From assembly GCF_003696305.1 (NCBI RefSeq), contig NZ_RFFK01000003.1, positions 293,887-357,886 on the forward strand: a stretch of 64,000 nt of DNA, read 5' to 3'. Of the stretch, positions 1-9,033 are shown piece by piece. A program made the position numbers and the translations under genes. Every line of letters begins with the position of its first letter. Within the stretch, counting starts at the first letter, position 1. Below the pieces are notes generated by a model, which worked only from the letters and a program-made list of their open reading frames with translations, was not told the DNA's origin and made no database searches. The DNA is from Pseudomonas sp. AOB-7. GTDB lineage: Bacteria > Pseudomonadota > Gammaproteobacteria > Pseudomonadales > Pseudomonadaceae.

Positions 1-42
1 GACAGGGTGCACATGGCGTAGCCTGCCGGTGCGGAGTGGCTG

Positions 43-2193
43 TTACACCCTGAACTGGTTGATCAGCCGGCGCTGCTGCTCGGCCAGCTTGGTCAGCCCG
101 GCGCTGGCCTGGCTGGCCTCTTCGGCGCCACCGGCCACCTCGTTGGCCACCTGGCCGATATTGGTGACGTTGCGGTTGATGTCCTCGGCCACCGCGCTCT
201 GCTGCTCGGCTGCGCTGGCGATCTGGGTGTTCATGTCGTTGATCACCGAGACTGCCTGGGTGATGGCCTCCAGCGAGTCGGCCGCCTGGTTGGCGTGCGC
301 CACGCTGTCGTCGGTCTTGACCTGGCTCTGCTCCATTACCTTGACCACCTCGCGGGTGCCGTGCTGCAGCTGCTGGATCATGCTCTGGATCTCTTCGGTG
401 GCCTGCTGGGTCTTCTGCGCCAGGTTGCGCACCTCGTCGGCGACCACGGCGAAACCGCGGCCCTGTTCGCCGGCCCGCGCCGCCTCGATGGCGGCGTTGA
501 GCGCCAGCAGGTTGGTCTGCTCGGCGATGCCGCGGATCGCCACCAGGATCGCGTTGATGTTCTCGCTGTCCTTGGCCAGGCTCTGCACCACGCCGACGGC
601 GCGGCCGATTTCGCTGGCCAGCGCGGCGATGGCGCTCGAGGTGCTCTGCACCACCTGCTTGCCCTGGTTGGCGGCGCGGTCGGCGTGATTGGCGGCCTCG
701 GCGGCGTGGGTAGCGTTGCGCGCCACATCCTGCGCGGTGGCGGTCATCTGGTGAACGGCGGTGGCCACCAGCTCGATCTCGGCCAGCTGCTTCTGCACGC
801 CCTGGTTGGTGCGGATGGCGATGTCGGCGGTGTGCTCGGACGAGTCGCTGACTTGCTGTACCGAGGTCACCACGTCGCCGATCATCGCCTGCAGCTTGGC
901 CAGGAAGGCGTTGAAACCCTGGGCGATCTGCCCCAGTTCGTCGCTGCGCTCGACCCGCAGGCGCACGGTCAGGTCGCCGTCGCCCTTGGCGATGTCGTCG
1001 AGCATGCCGACCATCTGCTTGAGCGGGCGGGCGATGCCGTAGCCGACGAACCAGATCACCAGCAGGCCGAGGGCGGCGATCAGCAGGCCGACCAGGCTCA
1101 TGCCCAGGGTATCGGCTTCGCGCTGCGCGGCCAGTTCGCCCTGCAGCTGGCGCAGGTCGGCCATCACGGTGTCCAGCGGCAGCACCAGCATCAGCACCCA
1201 GCGGGTATCGGCCTGGCCGATGGTGAAGCTGAGAAACAGCTGGATATGGCTGGCGGCGGGGTTGTCCTCGACGTGGATGTCGTACTTCGGCTGGCCCGGC
1301 TGCAGGCCGCTCAGGTTGCTCAGTTCGTTGGCGTCGAGCAGCGCGGTGGCCGGTTCGCCGAGCTTGTCCGGGGCCTTGGTCGAGGCCACCAGGCGGCCGT
1401 TGCCGGCGATCAGCGCCATCTCGCCGGCGCCGTCGTAGAGCTGGGCGTCGGCCTGGGTCAGCAGGTCCTGGATGAAGTTGACCGCCAGGTCGGCGCCGGC
1501 GATGCCGCGGAATTCGCCGTCCACCAGGATCGGCGAGGTGAAAGACGCGAGCATGGTCATCTTGCCGCCGACGTCGTAGGGCGCCGGGTCGATCACGCAG
1601 GGGCGCTTGCGCTCCTTGGGACACAGGTAGTACTCGCCCTCGCGCACCCCGGTGGGCAGCAGTTTCTCGCTTTCCATCGAGCCGATAGCGTCGAGACCCA
1701 GGCTGCCGTCGGCGTTGCGGTACCACCAGGGCAGGAAGCGGCCGCTGCCGTCGTAGCCGTTCTCGCGGCTGCCAGCATAGAGGTCGTCGCTGGCGTCGAA
1801 GGCGTTCGCTTCCCAGCCGATGTAGCTGCCCAGCAGCTTGGGGTTCTGCGCCGTGGTCTCGCGCACCAGGTTGGCCAGTTCCTCGCGGCTGACGGCCAGC
1901 AGCGGGGCGCCGTTGGCATCGCTCATGCCGAGCAGGGCGTTGACCCGGGCCAGGTCGGCGGTGATCTGCAGCGGCACCTCCAGCTCGCGCTGGATTTCGC
2001 TGACCTGGGCGCGCGCCAGTGCCGCCAGGCGCTGTTCGATGACCTGTTCGAGCAACGCCTGGGTCCGTTGCTCCATCAGCGCCTGGGTGCGAGCGCTGGC
2101 GAACAGGGCATAGAGCACCAGGGCCACGACCACGGCCAGCACGCTGGCGCCGGCGAGGAAGGCGACGGAAAACTGGATCGACTTGAACTTCAT
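43..2193 (-). CDS. methyl-accepting chemotaxis protein with dCache-type sensor
   Basis: Inner-membrane chemoreceptor of 716 residues that signals to CheA/CheW. Visible in order: TM1 (about 8-30), a large periplasmic region (about 31-360) that fits a double-Cache sensor, TM2 (about 365-387), a HAMP linker starting [21 protein letters not shown], then a long helical signalling domain. The conserved hairpin tip [20 protein letters not shown] lies near residue 555. The start at 2193 is preferred over a start 42 bases upstream because GGAG lies five bases before this ATG. No C-terminal CheR-tethering pentapeptide is seen; the protein ends LINQFRV. Ligand not predictable by eye, though dCache receptors often bind amino acids or other small carboxylates. 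A MITE-like repeat begins only 29 bases upstream of the start. From memory PAO1 has a receptor gene (PA4633) in a similar neighbourhood. Confidence 0.93.
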   Translation of the reverse strand: MKFKSIQFSVAFLAGASVLAVVVALVLYALFASARTQALMEQRTQALLEQVIEQRLAALARAQVSEIQRELEVPLQITADLARVNALLGMSDANGAPLLAVSREELANLVRETTAQNPKLLGSYIGWEANAFDASDDLYAGSRENGYDGSGRFLPWWYRNADGSLGLDAIGSMESEKLLPTGVREGEYYLCPKERKRPCVIDPAPYDVGGKMTMLASFTSPILVDGEFRGIAGADLAVNFIQDLLTQADAQLYDGAGEMALIAGNGRLVASTKAPDKLGEPATALLDANELSNLSGLQPGQPKYDIHVEDNPAASHIQLFLSFTIGQADTRWVLMLVLPLDTVMADLRQLQGELAAQREADTLGMSLVGLLIAALGLLVIWFVGYGIARPLKQMVGMLDDIAKGDGDLTVRLRVERSDELGQIAQGFNAFLAKLQAMIGDVVTSVQQVSDSSEHTADIAIRTNQGVQKQLAEIELVATAVHQMTATAQDVARNATHAAEAANHADRAANQGKQVVQSTSSAIAALASEIGRAVGVVQSLAKDSENINAILVAIRGIAEQTNLLALNAAIEAARAGEQGRGFAVVADEVRNLAQKTQQATEEIQSMIQQLQHGTREVVKVMEQSQVKTDDSVAHANQAADSLEAITQAVSVINDMNTQIASAAEQQSAVAEDINRNVTNIGQVANEVAGGAEEASQASAGLTKLAEQQRRLINQFRV

Positions 2194-2222
2194 ATTGGCT
2201 CCGGGGCGCGAGGTGGCCTGTA

Positions 2223-2476
2223 AGAGCCTGTTCAAAGGCTGCTGCGCGTCGGCACTGCTGCGTTAAAAACAGGCTCGGACAGTGACTTGTCACTGAACGT
2301 CCGCAGGACGGCCCGCAGGGCGAGCGCAGCGAGTAATGCTCATGTACAAAAGTACACTCCGCTTTCTCGCCTGTTTGATTCGCTGGCGCTCACCCTTCGG
2401 GCCAGCCTTTGGCTGTTACTCCCGTTGGTCGTTGCGCCTTGCATTGCTCTAGCGCGCGAGCCTTTGAACAGGCTCT
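2223..2476. repeat. MITE-like element, copy 1 (254 bp)
   Basis: Non-coding element bounded by a perfect 18-base inverted repeat, AGAGCCTGTTCAAAGGCT at 2223-2240 and its complement at 2459-2476. Inside, the blocks TGCTGCGCGTCGGC, AATGCTCATGTAC and ACTCCGCTTTCTCG match a second copy at 40177-40319 in the same order and orientation. Relative to that copy this one carries extra sequence both before and after the central GCTCAT...ACTCCGC hairpin. No transposase or convincing ORF inside. It fills most of the 464-base gap between the chemoreceptor and the M48 protease genes, so any receptor promoter must lie in it or beyond it. Confidence 0.8.
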
Positions 2477-2657
2477 AACGCGGCTATCGGCAGCGTCGGC
2501 GGAAAACCTTAGCGGGCTGTCGTGGATAAGCTCTCGGACGGCGTTTCGGCGGTTTCATCGCTTAGCAAAGATGGCCCGCGGCCATCGTGCAAGTGGCGTG
2601 GTTGCTCGCGCCGAGGCGGCGGCCTAGCATAGGTCGGTCGATAAAGGAGATCGTTCG

Positions 2658-3479
2658 ATGAACAAGGTTCTTACCCTGGGTGGCCTGGCGGCGGCGCTGC
2701 TGCTGGCCGGCTGTCAGGCCGTCAACACCACCAGCGGCGGTGCGGTGGGCGTGGAGCGCAAGCAGTACATGTTCAGCATGCTGTCGGCCGACCAGGTCAA
2801 CCAGATGTATGCGCAGTCCTACCAGCAGACCCTGAGCGAGGCGTCGAGCCAGGGCGTGCTGGACAAGAGCAGCGCCAACGCCAAGCGCCTGCAGGCCGTC
2901 GCCAACCGGCTGATCCCGCAGGCGCCGCGTTTCCGCCCGGATGCGGCCAACTGGCAGTGGGAGGTCAACCTGATCAAGAGCCCGGAGCTCAACGCCAACT
3001 GCGGCCCCGGCGGCAAGATCATCTTCTACAGCGGCATCATCGAGAAGCTCAAGCTGAGCGACGACGAGATCGCCGCGATCATGGGCCACGAGATGGCTCA
3101 CGCCCTGCGCGAGCACAGCCGCGAGGCGATGTCCAAGGCCTATGGCATCGAGATGGCCAAGCAGGGCGCCGGCGCCCTGCTCGGTCTCGGCGAGGGCGGC
3201 CTGGCCCTGGCCGACACCGTGGTGCAGTACAGCCTGACCCTGCCCAACAGCCGCGGCAACGAGAACGAGGCCGACCTGATCGGCCTGGAACTGGCCGCGC
3301 GCGCCGGCTACGACCCCAATGCGGCGGTCAGCCTGTGGCAGAAGATGGCGGCCGCCGGCGGCGGGGCGCCGCCGGAGTTCATGAGCACCCACCCGTCCTC
3401 GAGCAGCCGTATCGCCTCGCTGCAGGCGGCGATTCCCAAGGTGATGCCGCTGTACGAGCAGGCCAAGGCCGGGCGCTGA
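2658..3479 (+). CDS. M48 family metalloprotease, lipoprotein
   Basis: Zinc peptidase of the M48 family, similar to the LoiP/YcaL/BepA type that trims or degrades misfolded envelope proteins. The 273-residue protein starts with a lipoprotein signal (LLLAG then Cys19), followed by a helical region and the HExxH zinc motif GHEMAH with His144, Glu145 and His148. The distal ligand is probably Glu204 in NENEADLIG. No TPR repeats follow, so it is the short lipoprotein form rather than BepA-like. Strong AAGGAG ribosome-binding site nine bases before the ATG. It stands alone between a repeat and a convergent gene. Outer-membrane anchoring is inferred from the absence of Asp at +2 (Cys-Gln-Ala). Confidence 0.9.
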   Translation: MNKVLTLGGLAAALLLAGCQAVNTTSGGAVGVERKQYMFSMLSADQVNQMYAQSYQQTLSEASSQGVLDKSSANAKRLQAVANRLIPQAPRFRPDAANWQWEVNLIKSPELNANCGPGGKIIFYSGIIEKLKLSDDEIAAIMGHEMAHALREHSREAMSKAYGIEMAKQGAGALLGLGEGGLALADTVVQYSLTLPNSRGNENEADLIGLELAARAGYDPNAAVSLWQKMAAAGGGAPPEFMSTHPSSSSRIASLQAAIPKVMPLYEQAKAGR

Positions 3480-3539
3480 GTCCGGCCTCGGGATGGACCG
3501 GCGGCGCGTCCTGAGGGCTCAGGGCGCGCCGTTGGCGTT

Positions 3540-3983
3540 TCAGGGCAGGGCTTTTTCGGCGAAGGGGCGGGTTTCCAGATTGAGCTGGGCGCGGAAGCTT
3601 TCCATGTCGAACATGGTGCAGATTTCCTGGATCTCGTTGCCCGGGGTCAGGGTCCAGAAGGCCATGGCCGAGATGCTCAGCACCTTGTCGCTGGGCGGGT
3701 AGCCCAGCGCGGGTTTCTCGATGGTGCCGATCAGGGTGCTCCAGGTGACCACCTTGTAGCCTTCGGCGATGCATTCCTCGACCACCACCTGCAGGTCCGG
3801 CATGGCGTGGCGGATGTCCTGCACCATCTGGGCGAAGCCGGCGCTGCTCAGCGGGCGGCCGATAAACGAACTCTTGTAGAGAAAGTCGCGGCTGTGCAGT
3901 TGCTCGGCCAGCGCCAGACGGCCCTTGTTCCAGGTCAGGTCGATGTGCTGGCACACCACCTTCTTCCGATCATCCAATGACAT
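3540..3983 (-). CDS. SnoaL-like / ester cyclase family protein
   Basis: Small 147-residue protein of the NTF2-like alpha+beta barrel type. Features resembling SnoaL-like polyketide cyclases are the N-terminal helix with HIDLTWNKGRLALAEQLHS, the PDLQVVVEE strand, and a C-terminal strand set ending in FWTLTPGNEIQEICTMFDMES. GGAGG five bases before the ATG fixes the start. Substrate unknown; many family members in proteobacteria are uncharacterised and few are true cyclases. It converges with the M48 protease gene, with no obvious partner gene on the same strand. Confidence 0.75.
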   Translation of the reverse strand: MSLDDRKKVVCQHIDLTWNKGRLALAEQLHSRDFLYKSSFIGRPLSSAGFAQMVQDIRHAMPDLQVVVEECIAEGYKVVTWSTLIGTIEKPALGYPPSDKVLSISAMAFWTLTPGNEIQEICTMFDMESFRAQLNLETRPFAEKALP

Positions 3984-4094
3984 GACGCCCTCCGGACTGC
4001 CGACTCAAGTTGCGTGACGTGTCGGGCACTTTAGCAGCAGGCAGGAGGGGGCTGGAATTGGCCGATGTGCCAGCTAGATGGCGTCAGCGATGCG

Positions 4095-4679
4095 TCATGC
4101 CAGGCCGCTCAACTGCAGCGCCTGGTAGCCGGCGTACAGCGCCAGGGCGGCGAAGGCGCAGGCGGCCAGGCGACGGATCAGGGTCAGCGGCAGGCGCTCG
4201 GCGGCGAAGTTGCCGGCCAGCACCACCGGCACGTTGGCGATCAGCATGCCCAGGGTGGTGCCGAGCACCACCAGCACGAAGTGCGGGTACTGCGCGGCCA
4301 GCATCACCGTGGCGACCTGGGTCTTGTCGCCCATCTCGGCGATGAAGAAGGCGATCAGGGTGGTGAGGAAGGGACCGTACTTCTTCAACCCGGATTCCTC
4401 GTCCTCGTCCAGCTTGTCGGGGATCAGCGTCCAGGCGGCCACGGCGACGAAACTGGCGGCGAGTATCCAGCTCAGGGTGGCGGGCGAGAACAGGCCGGCG
4501 ACCCAGTTGCCGACGGCGCCGGCGGCGAAGTGGTTGGCCAGGGTGGCGACCACTATGCCCCAGATGATCGGCCAGGGCCGGCGAAAGCGCGCGGCCAGGA
4601 GCAAGGCGAGCAGTTGCGTCTTGTCGCCGATTTCGGCGAGGGCGACGATCAGGGTGGGGACGAACAGGGATTCCAGCAT
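4095..4679 (-). CDS. TMEM165/GDT1 (UPF0016) family cation exporter
   Basis: Inner-membrane exporter of 194 residues with about six helices in two homologous halves. Each half carries the family signature E-x-G-D-K-T: AEIGDKTQ near residue 16 and AEMGDKTQ near residue 115. The family exchanges Mn2+ or Ca2+ for protons, and bacterial members such as MneA protect against manganese. That role fits the long leader here, which contains a manganese-riboswitch-like aptamer and its own promoter. The ribosome-binding site is AGGA, seven bases before the ATG. Between the halves is an acidic stretch, DKLDEDEESG, typical of the family. Confidence 0.9.
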   Translation of the reverse strand: MLESLFVPTLIVALAEIGDKTQLLALLLAARFRRPWPIIWGIVVATLANHFAAGAVGNWVAGLFSPATLSWILAASFVAVAAWTLIPDKLDEDEESGLKKYGPFLTTLIAFFIAEMGDKTQVATVMLAAQYPHFVLVVLGTTLGMLIANVPVVLAGNFAAERLPLTLIRRLAACAFAALALYAGYQALQLSGLA

Positions 4680-4710
4680 GGGGTTTTCCTAAAGGGGCGG
4701 GTCGACACGG

Positions 4711-4881
4711 CTATGACACGTACGACCTTCCCGCCCCGGGTAAGGTGTGCGTGTCATAGGTCTTGTCAAACCGCAGGCCCCTCTGGGAGGCCTTGGGTCG
4801 CGCGCGCCATGCTCTGCGGAGCAAGTGTGTTGACGCGTGCCGGGCGAGCTGGGCGCTCGCGGGAGACTACTCCCCTAGGAC
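4711..4881 (-). promoter_or_regulatory. yybP-ykoY-type manganese riboswitch leader
   Basis: The transcribed leader of the GDT1-family gene contains the hallmarks of the yybP-ykoY (Mn2+) aptamer: GGGGAGTAG (complement of 4867-4875) and CGTCAACACACTTG (complement around 4821-4835), joined by a GC-rich stem, with a closing stem formed by the bases around 4775-4790. Downstream, just before the ribosome-binding site, is a perfect 10-bp hairpin CTATGACACG / CGTGTCATAG at 4711-4759 with a nested ACCTT/AAGGT stem. This could be the expression platform. Boundaries are approximate. The call rests on consensus recalled from the E. coli mntP/alx and Lactococcus riboswitches. Confidence 0.75.
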
Positions 4882-4887
4882 CGGCGC

Positions 4888-4916
4888 ATTGTGCCCAAGC
4901 GTCTCGCCCAGAGCAA
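4888..4916 (-). promoter_or_regulatory. sigma70-like promoter for the riboswitch/GDT1 transcript
   Basis: On the minus strand, TTGCTC (complement of 4911-4916) and CACAAT (complement of 4888-4893) are separated by exactly 17 bases. Initiation would be near 4881, immediately before the first conserved block of the riboswitch-like aptamer, which supports both calls. Confidence 0.55.
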
Positions 4917-4922
4917 CCCCGC

Positions 4923-5921
4923 TCAACGCCGCCGGGCGGCGTAGATGCGAAAGCCGTCGGCCTCGGCCAGGGTGCGGCAGGGGCCGAGGTGGCGCTCGAT
5001 CAGCGGCGGGTACTTGAGGAAGCTGTTGGCCACCAGGCGCAGTTCGCCGCCGATGTTCAGGTGGGCGGCGGCCTGGGTCAGCAGGTTCTCACTGGCCTGG
5101 TAATGGGTGTGCACGCCCTGGTGAAAGGGCGGGTTGCTGACGATGGCGGCCAGCCCTTGTGGCGCCGACTCGATGCCCGTGCCGGCGATCAGCTCGGCAT
5201 CCAGGCCGTTGCGGGCCAGGGTCAGGCGGCTGCTGGCCAGGGCGAAGGCGTCCACGTCCAGCAGGCTCAGCTGGCTGGCCGGGTAGCGGCGCTTGAGCGC
5301 GGCGCCGAGCACGCCCGCGCCGCAGCCGAAGTCCAGCAGATGGCCGTGCGGCAGGTCGTCGAGGTGCTCCAGCAGCAGCGCGCTGCCGCGATCCAGGCGG
5401 CCGTGGGCGAACACCCCGGGCAGGCTCACCACCTGCAGCGGCCCGTCGGCCAGCGGCAGGCTGTAGACCTGGGCCAGGGCTTCGAGCTCGGGCTGCGCGG
5501 GCGCCTGCTCGACCTGCACGCACCACAGCTGGCAATGGCGCGCGTTGTCCAGCTTGCGCGGCGTGCCATAGGCCGCCAGCTGCTTGGCCGCACGCTCGAT
5601 GCCGCCGCGCTTCTCGCCGACCAGGTACAGCGGGCGGCCGCTCAGGCGCGCGGCCAGGGCCTGCAGCAGGTAATCGGCGAGTTCGCGCGACTTGGGCAGA
5701 AACAGCACGGCGGCGCGGTAGTCGCCCTCCGGCATCAGGGTGTCGAACTGGCTGCGCCCGGCAAAGCGTGCCTGCAGCAGTGCCTGGTCGCCAGCGTGCC
5801 AGCTCCAGCCGCGCGCCTGGGGCAGGGCGCCGAGCAGGTCGTCGGCCGGCAGACCGGCCAGCAGTAGCTCGCCGCCGAACAGCTCGGCCTGACGCAGGAG
5901 AACTTCGCTTCGCGGGTCCAT
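4923..5921 (-). CDS. rsmC: 16S rRNA (guanine(1207)-N2)-methyltransferase RsmC
   Basis: SAM-dependent methyltransferase of 332 residues, the usual RsmC length. RsmC methylates G1207 of 16S rRNA in the 30S subunit. The N-terminal half is the divergent methyltransferase-like domain (about 1-150). The catalytic half has the SAM-binding [18 protein letters not shown] and the N-P-P-F motif in [12 protein letters not shown], which binds the target guanine amino group. AGGAG before the ATG fixes the start. A 2-hydroxyacid dehydrogenase gene lies just upstream on the same strand with 27 bases between. The promoter of the downstream GDT1 gene sits right after this stop codon. Confidence 0.9.
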   Translation of the reverse strand: MDPRSEVLLRQAELFGGELLLAGLPADDLLGALPQARGWSWHAGDQALLQARFAGRSQFDTLMPEGDYRAAVLFLPKSRELADYLLQALAARLSGRPLYLVGEKRGGIERAAKQLAAYGTPRKLDNARHCQLWCVQVEQAPAQPELEALAQVYSLPLADGPLQVVSLPGVFAHGRLDRGSALLLEHLDDLPHGHLLDFGCGAGVLGAALKRRYPASQLSLLDVDAFALASSRLTLARNGLDAELIAGTGIESAPQGLAAIVSNPPFHQGVHTHYQASENLLTQAAAHLNIGGELRLVANSFLKYPPLIERHLGPCRTLAEADGFRIYAARRR

Positions 5922-5948
5922 CGGGGGCTCCTGAAAAAGCTGCGCAGC

Positions 5949-6914
5949 TTAGCCGACCAGCCGCCGCGGCGCACCGGCGAAGAAGGCTGCGGCGTTCTCC
6001 GCCACCTGGCCGACGATGCGCTGGCGCGCCTCGCGACTGCCCCAGGCATTGTGCGGCGTGACGATCAGGCGCGGGATGTCGGCGGCCAGCAGCGGGTTGC
6101 CGTCCTTCGGCGGCTCCTGCAGCAGCACGTCGGTGGCGGCGCCGCCCAGGTGGCCGTGCCGCAGCGCGTCGGCCAGGGCCTGTTCGTCGACCAGGCCGCC
6201 GCGCGCGGTGTTGATCAGAAACGCCTGCGGTTTCATCAGCGCCAGCTCGGCGGCGCCGATCAGGTTGCGGGTCTGCTCGTTGAGCGGGCAGTGCAGGGTC
6301 AGGGCGTCCACCTGCGGCAGCAGTTCATGCAGGGCGATGCGATCCTCGCGCGGCGGGCGGCCCGGCAACTGGCCGAGCAGCACGCGCATGCCGAAGGCTT
6401 CGGCCAGGCGCGCCACCGCGCCGCCCAACTCGCCGTGGCCGAGCAGGCCGAGGGTCTTGCCCTCCAGCTCGACTATGGGGTGGTCGAGCAGGCAGAACTG
6501 GCTGGCCTGCTGCCAGCGCCCGGCGGCGACGTCGCGCTGGTAGTCGGGCAGACGGGTGGCCAGGGCCAGCAGCAGCATCAGGCAGTGCTGCGCCACCGAC
6601 GGCGTGCCGTAGCCCTGGCAGTTGCTCACCACCACGCCGTGGGCGCGGGCGGCGGCCAGGTCGACGTTGTTGGTGCCGGTGGCGGTGACCAGCACCAGCT
6701 TGAGCTCGGGGCAGGCGGCGAAGGTGGCGGCGGTCAGCGGTACCTTGTTGCTGATCGCTACCTGGGCGCCCTGCAGGCGTTCGGCGACCTGCTCGGGGGC
6801 GGTCTGCGGGTGCAGGGTCAATGTGGCGAAGGCCTGCTGCAGGGGCAGCAGGTTGAGGTCGCCGAGGTCGAGGGAGGCGTGGTCGAGGAAGACGGCGCGG
6901 GCGCTGTTGCTCAT
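5949..6914 (-). CDS. hprA: D-2-hydroxyacid dehydrogenase (hydroxypyruvate/glycerate type)
   Basis: NAD(P)-dependent dehydrogenase of 321 residues that reduces 2-oxoacids such as hydroxypyruvate. The nucleotide-binding motif is GHGELGGAVARLAEAFGMRV, with His in the variable position of GxGxxG. Later come INTARGGLVDEQALADAL with the substrate Arg, and TPHNAWGSREARQRI with the catalytic His. The reading frame extends 81 codons further upstream, but that extension has no family similarity; the ATG at 6914 has AAAAGG upstream and begins MSNSARAVFLDH. The symbol follows the PAO1-like neighbourhood as recalled; substrate range is an inference. Confidence 0.85.
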   Translation of the reverse strand: MSNSARAVFLDHASLDLGDLNLLPLQQAFATLTLHPQTAPEQVAERLQGAQVAISNKVPLTAATFAACPELKLVLVTATGTNNVDLAAARAHGVVVSNCQGYGTPSVAQHCLMLLLALATRLPDYQRDVAAGRWQQASQFCLLDHPIVELEGKTLGLLGHGELGGAVARLAEAFGMRVLLGQLPGRPPREDRIALHELLPQVDALTLHCPLNEQTRNLIGAAELALMKPQAFLINTARGGLVDEQALADALRHGHLGGAATDVLLQEPPKDGNPLLAADIPRLIVTPHNAWGSREARQRIVGQVAENAAAFFAGAPRRLVG

Positions 6915-6993
6915 CAGCTGTACCTTTTCGCAGAGGGGGCGCAGGAGTAGATTGGCGAGCCTACCAGACCTCGCCTGCCGCTGCGGAGCCACC

Positions 6994-7623
6994 ATGTACT
7001 GGACCGAGTTTCTCACCGTCGCCCTGATCCACCTGCTGGCCGTGGCCAGCCCGGGGCCGGACTTCGCCATCGTGGTGCGCGAGAGCGTGGCCCATGGTCG
7101 TCGCGCCGGGCTGTTCAGCGCCTTCGGCGTGGGCACCGGGATCCTCGTGCACGTCACCTACTCGCTGCTCGGCATCGGCCTGATCGTGTCGCAGTCGATC
7201 GTCCTGTTCAACGCGCTGAAATGGCTGGCGGCGGCCTACCTGCTGTATATCGGCATCAAGGCGCTGCGCGCGCGCCCGGCCGATCCGGCCAGCGCCGAGC
7301 TGAGCCTGGCGGCGGGCGAGCGCAGCGCTCGCGGCGCCTTCGTCAGCGGCTTCGTCACCAACGGTCTGAACCCCAAGGCGACGCTGTTCTTCCTGTCGCT
7401 GTTCACCGTGGTGATCGACCCGCACACGCCGGTGCCGGTGCAGGCCGGCTACGGCCTCTACCTGGCGCTGGCCACCGCGCTGTGGTTCTGCATGGTCGCC
7501 TGGCTGTTCAGCCAGCAGCGGGTGCGCGCCGGCTTCGCCCGCATGGGCCACTGGTTCGATCGGCTGATGGGCGCGGTGCTGGTGGCCATCGGCGTGAAGC
7601 TGGCGCTGAGCGAGATGCGCTGA
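6994..7623 (+). CDS. LysE/RhtB family amino-acid exporter
   Basis: Inner-membrane exporter of 209 residues with six predicted helices. The family signature SPGPDFAIVVRESVAHGRRAG is at residues about 22-42, and the central GFVTNGLNPKATLFFLSLF motif is present. LysE/RhtB proteins export amino acids such as threonine, homoserine lactones or lysine; the substrate cannot be read from sequence. The ATG follows GGAG with six bases between. It diverges from the dehydrogenase gene, 79 bases away, and ends in a strong terminator shared with the convergent thiolase gene. Confidence 0.92.
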   Translation: MYWTEFLTVALIHLLAVASPGPDFAIVVRESVAHGRRAGLFSAFGVGTGILVHVTYSLLGIGLIVSQSIVLFNALKWLAAAYLLYIGIKALRARPADPASAELSLAAGERSARGAFVSGFVTNGLNPKATLFFLSLFTVVIDPHTPVPVQAGYGLYLALATALWFCMVAWLFSQQRVRAGFARMGHWFDRLMGAVLVAIGVKLALSEMR

Positions 7624-7628
7624 ACGCA

Positions 7629-7655
7629 AGAGCCCCGCAACTGCGGGGCTCTTTC
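7629..7655. terminator. bidirectional rho-independent terminator
   Basis: A stem of ten base pairs, AGAGCCCCGC / GCGGGGCTCT, is followed by T-rich sequence on the plus strand. It lies between the convergent LysE and thiolase genes and can serve the first directly. Confidence 0.8.
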
Positions 7656-7668
7656 TTGATGGGCTGGC

Positions 7669-8844
7669 TTACAGCAGTTCGATGGCCACCGCGGTGGCTT
7701 CGCCGCCGCCGATGCACAGCGAGGCGACGCCGCGCTTGCCGCCTTTCTTCTGCAGGGCGTTGATCAGGGTGAGGATGATCCGCGAGCCGGTGGAACCGAC
7801 CGGGTGACCCTGGGCGCAGGCGCCGCCGAAGACGTTGACCTTGGCGTGATCCAGGCCGTGTTCGCGCATGGCCAGCATGGTCACCATGGCGAAGGCCTCG
7901 TTGATCTCGAACAGGTCGATTTCGTCCTTGTTCCAGCCGGTCTTCTTCAGCAGATTGCTCATCGCACCGATCGGCGCCAGGGTGAACTCGCTCGGCTCCT
8001 GGCTCTGGGTGGCGTGGGCGACGATCCTGGCCAGCGGCTTGAGGCCGCGCCTGGCCGCTTCTTCGGCGGTCATCAGCAGCAGGGCGCTGGCGCCGTCGGA
8101 GATCGAGCTGGCGTTGGCCGCGGTGATGCTGCCGTCCTTGCGGAAGGCGGGCTTGAGCGCGGGGATCTTGTCCAGGTTGGCGGTCAGCGGCTGCTCGTCG
8201 TCCTTGACCAGCACCTCGCCCTTGCGGGTGACGACGGTGATCGGCACGATCTCGGCGTCCAGCGAACCGTCCCTGATGGCGGCCTGGGCGCGCTTGAGCG
8301 ACTCGATGGCGTAGGCGTCCATCTCTTCGCGGCTGATGCCGTACTTATCGGCGGTTTCCTGAGCGAAGGAGCCCATCAGGCGGCCGCTGCGGGCGTCTTC
8401 CAGGCCGTCGAGGAACATGTGGTCCTTGATCTCGCCGTGGCCCATGCGCAGGCCGGTGCGCGCCTTTTCCAGCACGTAGGGGGCGTTGGACATGCTTTCC
8501 ATGCCGCCGGCGATCATCACCTGGTTGCTGCCGGCCTTGAGCGCGTCGAAGGCCTGCATCACCGCCTTCATGCCCGAACCGCACAGCTTGTTGATGGTGG
8601 TGCAGCCGGTGGCGGCGGGCAGCCCGGCGTTGAGCGCGGCCTGGCGCGCCGGGCCCTGCTTGAGGCCCGCGGGCAGCACGCAGCCCATGATCACTTCCTG
8701 CACCTCGGTCGGGGCGATACCGGCGCGGCTGACCGCCTCGCGAATGGCGGCGGCGCCCAGGTCGACGGCGGACACGCTGGCCAGGCTGCCTTGGAAGCCG
8801 CCCATGGGGGTGCGGGCGCCGCTGACGATGACGATGTCGGACAT
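7669..8844 (-). CDS. acetyl-CoA C-acyltransferase (thiolase)
   Basis: Thiolase of 391 residues, catalysing condensation of two acetyl-CoA or thiolytic cleavage of 3-ketoacyl-CoA in the cytoplasm. All catalytic residues are in place: Cys88 in NKLCGSGMKA, His347 in GHPVGSTGSR and Cys377 in CIGGGEA, along with the NEAFA motif near residue 315. GAGGT lies about eight bases before the ATG. Divergent from the acyl-CoA ligase gene at 9034, which suggests a shared regulatory region and a link to fatty-acid or branched-acid degradation. It could equally supply acetoacetyl-CoA; chain-length preference is not visible. Confidence 0.92.
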   Translation of the reverse strand: MSDIVIVSGARTPMGGFQGSLASVSAVDLGAAAIREAVSRAGIAPTEVQEVIMGCVLPAGLKQGPARQAALNAGLPAATGCTTINKLCGSGMKAVMQAFDALKAGSNQVMIAGGMESMSNAPYVLEKARTGLRMGHGEIKDHMFLDGLEDARSGRLMGSFAQETADKYGISREEMDAYAIESLKRAQAAIRDGSLDAEIVPITVVTRKGEVLVKDDEQPLTANLDKIPALKPAFRKDGSITAANASSISDGASALLLMTAEEAARRGLKPLARIVAHATQSQEPSEFTLAPIGAMSNLLKKTGWNKDEIDLFEINEAFAMVTMLAMREHGLDHAKVNVFGGACAQGHPVGSTGSRIILTLINALQKKGGKRGVASLCIGGGEATAVAIELL

Positions 8845-9033
8845 AGCTGTTACCTCGAACGAAAGTTGGGCTGGGAGCAGCCTGTTTCACGACCGGCTGC
8901 ATGGCTGGATTCTAACCTGTGACCGAAAGTGGCCAAAGGGTCACGCGGCAAATCATTCTTTGGGCTGATTTCGCCCCGCCGGCGCCGCTCTAGAGTCGCA
9001 GCATCCCTTCCTTGTGCGCCTTCAGGTGACTCC

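Noticed and set aside
1..42. Possible gene tail at the left edge
   Set aside because: The 42 bases before the chemoreceptor stop codon are too short to support any call.
4065..5867. Open frame of 600 codons on the plus strand over the GDT1 and rsmC genes
   Set aside because: Shadow of two real minus-strand genes; Gln/Gly/Ala-rich and without a domain.
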